Notes under the pieces: generated by a model
Databases searched by the model: none
Seen by the model: only the letters and a program-made list of their open reading frames with translations
Told to the model about the DNA's origin: nothing
In this document: positions 60,061 through 64,000 of the stretch, piece by piece
Numbering within the stretch: the first letter of the stretch is position 1
Layout of the letters: each line of letters begins with the position of its first letter
DNA from: Oscillatoriales cyanobacterium
Lineage (GTDB): Bacteria; Cyanobacteriota; Cyanobacteriia; Cyanobacteriales; Laspinemataceae
Direction of reading: 5' to 3'
Length of the DNA stretch: 64,000 nt
Assembly (NCBI GenBank): GCA_011390955.1
Contig: JAABRM010000005.1
Location: forward strand, 1 to 64,000
Made by a program: the position numbers and the translations under genes

Positions 60061-61977
60061 ATGGTGCAAGCCTCGAAATTTTTACGCAATTGGTTAATTC
60101 CCAAAAGAAAGAATAAAAAGCAATGGTTTTTACTAATGCTACTAAGTATCACGGTGGCGATCGCGATCGCCTTTTGGGATGTGTTGATCCAGTCTGAACT
60201 AGCGGATCTGGGGTGGCAAGCATGGGTCAGCATTGCCGTCACCATCGCTGCATTACTGGGGAATGCAATGACCACTCTACCCGCAGAAATTGTTTTTCTA
60301 GGGGCGTTGGCAGTTTTATTAGTCACCGGCATTCTCAAAACCAATGCGGCATTAGCTGGATTTAGCAACGAGGGAATGGTTACGGTTGCTGTCTTGTATA
60401 TGGTGGTCACGGGACTTCAGCAAACTGGGTCATTAGCCTGGATTTCTCAACGAGTATTAGGTTTACCTCAAGGAGAAAAATCAGCGCTTTTACGCTTAAT
60501 GCCACCGATTATTGGTTTAAGCGCTTTTTTGAATAATACTCCCGTAGTGGCGATGTTTATTCCCGTGGTCAAAGATTGGTGCCGCAAACTCAGCATCAGC
60601 CCTTCTAAACTAATGATTCCCCTGAGTTATGCCGCAATTTTTGGTGGCACCTGCACGTTGATTGGCACCAGCACCAACCTGGTAGTAAATGGATTGTTGA
60701 TTGCGAATACTGACCATCCAGGGTTGAAGATGTTTGATATTACTTTGGTAGCTTTACCTTGTGTGATAGCCGGAACCCTGTTTCTTTATCTTGCCCAAGG
60801 GTCTTTGTTGCCGGTTCGCAAGCCGGTGATTGGTAATACGGATGAACTGCGACAATATACCGTGGAAATGGTGGTTTCCCCCCAAAGTCCGTTGGCGGGA
60901 AAAACCGTTCAAGAAGCGGGACTTCGCCACCTCGCAGGACTGTATTTAGCCGAAATTGTTCGGGGCAATCAATTGTTACCAGCGGTCAGTCCCCAGGAAG
61001 TTTTACGGGAAAATGACCAATTAGTATTTGTGGGTGTGGTGGATTCGGTGATTGATTTACACCATACGCGGGGTTTACAACCAGCTACGGATGAAGTGTT
61101 TAAGCTGGATACTCCTCGGACGGAACGGTGCATGATTGAGGCGGTGGTTTCTAATACTTGTCCGTTGGTGAAAAAAACGATTCGGGAAGGACAGTTTAGG
61201 ACTCGCTATAATGCGGTAGTTTTGGCAGTGGCAAGAAATGGAGAAAGATTACTGGGAAAAATTGGGGATATTATTCTCGAACCAGGAGATAACTTGTTGT
61301 TAGAAGCGCATCCGATGTTTCTGGAAAAACAGCGGGCTTCTAAAGATTTTTATTTAGTTAGTAGTATTCCCGATTCTGAACCGTTGCGCCATGAAAAAGC
61401 GGGTTGGGCGATCGCAATTTTGGTGGGGATGGTGGTCTGCGCTGGCTTTGGTTGGGTTCCGATGTTAAATGCCTCAATTGTCGCCGCAATGATGATACTT
61501 TTAACTGGTTGTTGTTCCCCCGCACGCTCTTTACAAAGCATTGAATGGTCTGTTTTAGTGGTAATTGGGGCAGCATTAGGTGTTGGTGAAGCACTGAGAA
61601 CTACCGGCGCTGCTGAGGCGATCGCGGCTACCTGTATTAGTATTGCGGGAGATAATCCTTGGGTAGTCTTGGCGGTAGTTTATGCTATGACCAATTTAAT
61701 GACTGAAGTGATTACCAATAATGCCGCTGCCGCCATTATGTTTCCCATTTCTTTGGCGCTTTCTCAAAGTCTTGATACCAACATTTTACCCTTCGTGATT
61801 ACGATTATGATTGCGGCTTCTGCCAGCTTTTCTACCCCCATTGGTTATCAAACCAACTTGATGGTTTATGGTCCTGGAGGTTATAAGTTTACGGACTTTA
61901 CCCGCATTGGTTTTCCTTTAAATATTTTATTTGGCATCATTGCGGTGACGTTAGCCCCATTAATTTATCCTTTTTAG
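60061..61977 (+). CDS. SLC13-family permease with two TrkA-C domains
   Basis: 638 residues. Hydrophobic segments at both ends (first AVAIAFWDVLIQ region, last INILFGIIAVTLAPLIY region) flank a cytoplasmic part of about 200 residues with two RCK-C/TrkA-C units (SPLAGKTVQEAGLRH and CPLVKKTIREGQFRTRYNAV). Signature transporter motifs include SAFLNNTPVVAMFIPVV and GTCTLIGTSTNLVVNG in the first half and EVITNNAAAAIMFPI in the second. It probably moves sulfate or a dicarboxylate with Na+, like the cyanobacterial SLC13/DASS proteins; the substrate is not certain. AAGGA lies about 10 bases before the ATG. Confidence 0.88.
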   Translation: MVQASKFLRNWLIPKRKNKKQWFLLMLLSITVAIAIAFWDVLIQSELADLGWQAWVSIAVTIAALLGNAMTTLPAEIVFLGALAVLLVTGILKTNAALAGFSNEGMVTVAVLYMVVTGLQQTGSLAWISQRVLGLPQGEKSALLRLMPPIIGLSAFLNNTPVVAMFIPVVKDWCRKLSISPSKLMIPLSYAAIFGGTCTLIGTSTNLVVNGLLIANTDHPGLKMFDITLVALPCVIAGTLFLYLAQGSLLPVRKPVIGNTDELRQYTVEMVVSPQSPLAGKTVQEAGLRHLAGLYLAEIVRGNQLLPAVSPQEVLRENDQLVFVGVVDSVIDLHHTRGLQPATDEVFKLDTPRTERCMIEAVVSNTCPLVKKTIREGQFRTRYNAVVLAVARNGERLLGKIGDIILEPGDNLLLEAHPMFLEKQRASKDFYLVSSIPDSEPLRHEKAGWAIAILVGMVVCAGFGWVPMLNASIVAAMMILLTGCCSPARSLQSIEWSVLVVIGAALGVGEALRTTGAAEAIAATCISIAGDNPWVVLAVVYAMTNLMTEVITNNAAAAIMFPISLALSQSLDTNILPFVITIMIAASASFSTPIGYQTNLMVYGPGGYKFTDFTRIGFPLNILFGIIAVTLAPLIYPF

Positions 61978-62014
61978 TTATTGGTTGTTAGTTTTTAGTT
62001 GTTGGTTGTTTGTT

Positions 62015-62258
62015 GTTAGTTGTTTGTTGTTTGTTGGTTGTTGTTTGTTGTTAGTTGTTTGTTGTTTGTTGGTTGTTGTTTGTTGTTAGTTGTTTGTTGT
62101 TTGTTGGTTGTTGTTTGTTGTTAGTTGTTGGTGGGTAGGGATTCTTTGGTTGTTTGTTGGTTGGTTGTTGAACAAAGAACAAAGAACAAAGAACAAAGAA
62201 CAAAGAACAAAGAACAATCAACAATCAACAATCAACAATCAACAATCAACAATCAACC
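62015..62258. repeat. heptamer arrays and 35-bp higher-order repeat
   Basis: GTTAGTTGTTTGTTGTTTGT begins at 62015, 62050 and 62085, exactly 35 bases (five heptamers) apart, with a related start at 62120. Then AACAAAG x6 and AACAATC x6. The AACAATC run overlaps the last codons of the methyltransferase gene. Confidence 0.88.
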
Positions 62259-62925
62259 TATATTCAATTCTGACCTGTTCCACGTGAATATTCTCGCCTT
62301 CAATGAAGGTATGGCGGCTAATTTCTGATAAGCCAAATTCCTGAAACTGGGCTAATTCTGTTTCAGATAATGGCCAAGGCGGGCCATCGGGTTGAGCATC
62401 CAATTCCCGGAGTCTAGTAATTACTAATAAAGTGCCACCAGGAGCAACTAAAGGCGCGATCGCATGAATAACTTTTTCGCGAATATTCAAGGGCAATGAT
62501 TGAATATTGCGACATTCAAATACGAAATCAAATTTCCCCTGCCAATCGGGATTTAAGGCCAATAAATCCGCTACCACATAGTTAACTGGGGAATCAGGAA
62601 ATCGTTCCTTTGCCCAGGCGATCGCGCTGTGGGAAATATCAAAAGCCGTCACATGGAACCCCAGGGCTGCCAAAGCTTCTGCATCATCTCCTAAGCCACA
62701 ACCAATCACTAATGCGGACTTTCCTTGAGCCTGAATAATTTGCTCGTTCAGCCAATCTTGTAAATAAGGATGAGCAGTTAACTTAGCCCAAGGAACCTTA
62801 CTGGCATCCTTATTTGCTTGGGAATATAACACATCAAACCAAGCGGAATGCTCGGATTTCTGTAACGCTTCCGTGGCTAGTAACTTAACTGTTTGTTGCA
62901 GGGTTTTTGGTTGTTGTTCAAACAT
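62239..62925 (-). CDS. SAM-dependent methyltransferase, TPMT-like
   Basis: 228 residues from the ATG at 62925. SALVIGCGLGDDAEALAALG is the SAM loop, HVTAFDISHSAIAWAKERFP the acidic strand, and VNYVVADLLALNPDWQGKFD and APLVAPGGTLLVITRLR follow. ELDAQPDGPPWPLSETELAQ is a thiopurine-methyltransferase-like feature. Substrate unknown. The C-terminus (RLIVDC) and the stop are encoded by the AACAATC heptamer array, so the native end has been replaced or extended. Confidence 0.82.
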   Translation of the reverse strand: MFEQQPKTLQQTVKLLATEALQKSEHSAWFDVLYSQANKDASKVPWAKLTAHPYLQDWLNEQIIQAQGKSALVIGCGLGDDAEALAALGFHVTAFDISHSAIAWAKERFPDSPVNYVVADLLALNPDWQGKFDFVFECRNIQSLPLNIREKVIHAIAPLVAPGGTLLVITRLRELDAQPDGPPWPLSETELAQFQEFGLSEISRHTFIEGENIHVEQVRIEYRLIVDC

Positions 62926-63031
62926 ATTTTTACTCAAGAAAATCTCTGTGTCTTCTGTGTCGGAAGTGGGGAAAATAAATCACCTCAGACACAAATAACA
63001 CAGAGGACTAACACAAGTATAGCTGATTTAA

Positions 63032-63117
63032 TAGACAATTCTGGAAAAATTCTAAAAATCCCCCCGACGATCGGGGGGTTGGGGGGATCGGCGCGGTTAT
63101 TTTGCCAGAATTGTCTA
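63032..63117. mobile_element. MITE-B copy 5, overlapping the purH stop
   Basis: Ends TAGACAATTCTGG and CCAGAATTGTCTA are exact inverted repeats of 13 bp. Inside are TCCCCCCGACGATCGGGGGG and TTGGGGGGATCGGCGCGG. The terminal TAGAC supplies the TAG stop codon of purH on the minus strand. Confidence 0.75.
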
Positions 63118-64000
63118 ATGTAAGAAGTGACGCATTCCGGTAAAGACCATCACGATGCCCAATTCATCAGCAGCATCAATAGAGTCTTGGTCGCGGAGAC
63201 TGCCACCGGGTTGGACGATCGCCTCAATTCCCGCAGCTACCGCTGTCCGCACCGAATCATCAAAGGGGAAAAACGCATCACTAGAGAGCACCGCACCTTT
63301 GGCTTTTTCTCCCGCTTGTTCCAGGGCAATTTTCGCCGCCCCGACCCGGTTCATTTGACCGGCGCCCACTCCCAAGGTAGTGCGATCGCGAGTCACCACA
63401 ATAGCATTAGACTTGACGTGCTTCACCACCTTCCAAGCAAACAGCAACTCTTGTAACCGATCCTCGGTGGGTTGCTTTTTCGTCACCACTTGCCACTCGC
63501 TGGGATTTTCCACCGCATCATCGGTATTTTGCACCAGGAAACCACCAGCGATCGCCTTAATCACTTGCTTTGGACCACTAATTAAATCCGGCAAAGTCAG
63601 CACTCGTAACTTAGATTTTTTCTGGAGCAATTCTGCCGCTTCCGGCTCGCAACTTGGGGCAAGAATACATTCTAAAAACAGCTTTTTCATCTCCGTGGCC
63701 GTTGCTGCATCCAGAGGCCGGTTCACCGCCACAATCCCACCAAAAGCGGAAATCGGATCCGCAGCCAAAGCTTTTTCGTAAGCTTCAACCAAGGTACTAC
63801 CAAACGCCACGCCGCAGGGATTAGTATGTTTCAAAATGGCCACAGCGGGAGGATATTGCGGAGCGATAAACTCACAAATAATCCGTCGGGCGGCTTCCAA
63901 ATCCACCAAATTGTTATAACTAAGTTCTTTCCCTTGCAGTTGTTGTGCGGCTGCCCATCCCGTAGGGGTTAATCCGACTTGATACCATGCAGCGGTTTGA
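63115..64000 (-). CDS. purH: bifunctional AICAR transformylase/IMP cyclohydrolase, 5' part outside window
   Basis: The frame enters at the right edge with TAAWYQVGLTPTGWAAAQQL and continues QGKELSYNNLVDLEAARRII, so the gene starts beyond 64000. It catalyses the last two steps of IMP synthesis. Visible is the transformylase part: KHTNPCGVAFG (catalytic Lys-His), DPISAFGGIVAVNRPLD, LFAWKVVKHVKSNAIVV, GVGAGQMNRVGAAKIAL, SDAFFPFDDSVRTAVAAGIE and QPGGSLRDQDSIDAADELGI, ending FTGMRHFLH. The usual ending is -FRH or -F(K/R)H, so the protein is essentially full length at this end although its stop lies in MITE-B. Confidence 0.95.
   Translation of the reverse strand, partial: QTAAWYQVGLTPTGWAAAQQLQGKELSYNNLVDLEAARRIICEFIAPQYPPAVAILKHTNPCGVAFGSTLVEAYEKALAADPISAFGGIVAVNRPLDAATATEMKKLFLECILAPSCEPEAAELLQKKSKLRVLTLPDLISGPKQVIKAIAGGFLVQNTDDAVENPSEWQVVTKKQPTEDRLQELLFAWKVVKHVKSNAIVVTRDRTTLGVGAGQMNRVGAAKIALEQAGEKAKGAVLSSDAFFPFDDSVRTAVAAGIEAIVQPGGSLRDQDSIDAADELGIVMVFTGMRHFLH

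Noticed and set aside
1-64000. tRNA or rRNA genes
   Set aside because: No T-arm GGTTCAAATCC-type segment with a matching acceptor stem, and no rRNA core sequence, was noticed in reading; a tRNAscan run would settle it.

Overview
The window is chromosomal DNA of a cyanobacterium, most likely a filamentous non-heterocystous one (Oscillatoriales type). The evidence is the frequent GCGATCGC (HIP1) octamer, cyanobacterial-type secA, clpC and cobN, a COP23-like lipoprotein, large kinase/AAA/cyclase and protease/TPR proteins, Uma2 nucleases, heptanucleotide tandem repeats and a very high load of short palindromic repeats. I recognised no rRNA, tRNA or CRISPR array. Genus is not assigned.

Layout. 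1-2.0 kb: a leftward dnd-linked putative methyltransferase running off the edge. 2.0-2.7 kb: MITE-like repeats. 2.7-9.6 kb: an accessory (defence and toxin-antitoxin) region. It holds a small Cys-rich peptide gene divergent from a TRADD-N/NACHT NTPase gene whose 3' part is missing, a DUF262/HNH (GmrSD-like) gene in the opposite direction, and the displaced NACHT 3' tail followed by two more degraded copies of that tail with toxin-antitoxin (TA) genes between them. 9.7-11.2 kb: a Ser/Thr kinase. 11.4-14.9 kb: small TA genes, repeats and two Uma2 genes. 14.9-18.7 kb: a double trypsin-like/TPR lipoprotein. 19.1-20.6 kb: a DUF3368/UPF0175 TA pair between direct repeats, then a COP23-like lipoprotein. 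20.8-31.5 kb: mostly core genes (membrane protein, secA, pyrD, coiled-coil protein, peroxiredoxin-dioxygenase fusion, secreted repeat protein). 32-41.5 kb: subtilase, secreted protein, methyltransferase and an 1,918-residue kinase/AAA/GAF/PAS/adenylate cyclase. 41.6-45.6 kb: an aspartic protease pair, 254-bp tandem repeats and clpC. 45.9-52.7 kb: a hydrolase, then a second accessory stretch (HNH, GIY-YIG, broken hicB, PIN-type TA pairs) embedded in dozens of AGAAACCCGGTTTCT palindromes. 52.8-64 kb: cobN, a hybrid histidine kinase, an SLC13 permease, a methyltransferase and the 3' part of purH.

Common threads. Two MITE-like families can be defined from the sequence: MITE-A, about 151 bp, ends AGTAGGT/ACCTACT, TA target duplication, with an interrupted and an uninterrupted host copy both in this window; and MITE-B, about 65-90 bp, ends TAGAC/GTCTA around a C-run/G-run hairpin. 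Small repeats have also entered coding sequences in frame (protease/TPR gene, cyclase gene, cobN). Several TA modules lie between direct repeats, in two cases made of the 3' end of a neighbouring gene. This, and the NACHT gene split by a DUF262 nuclease gene, are the observations I rate highest. All family names come from reading motifs by eye; no database search was possible.
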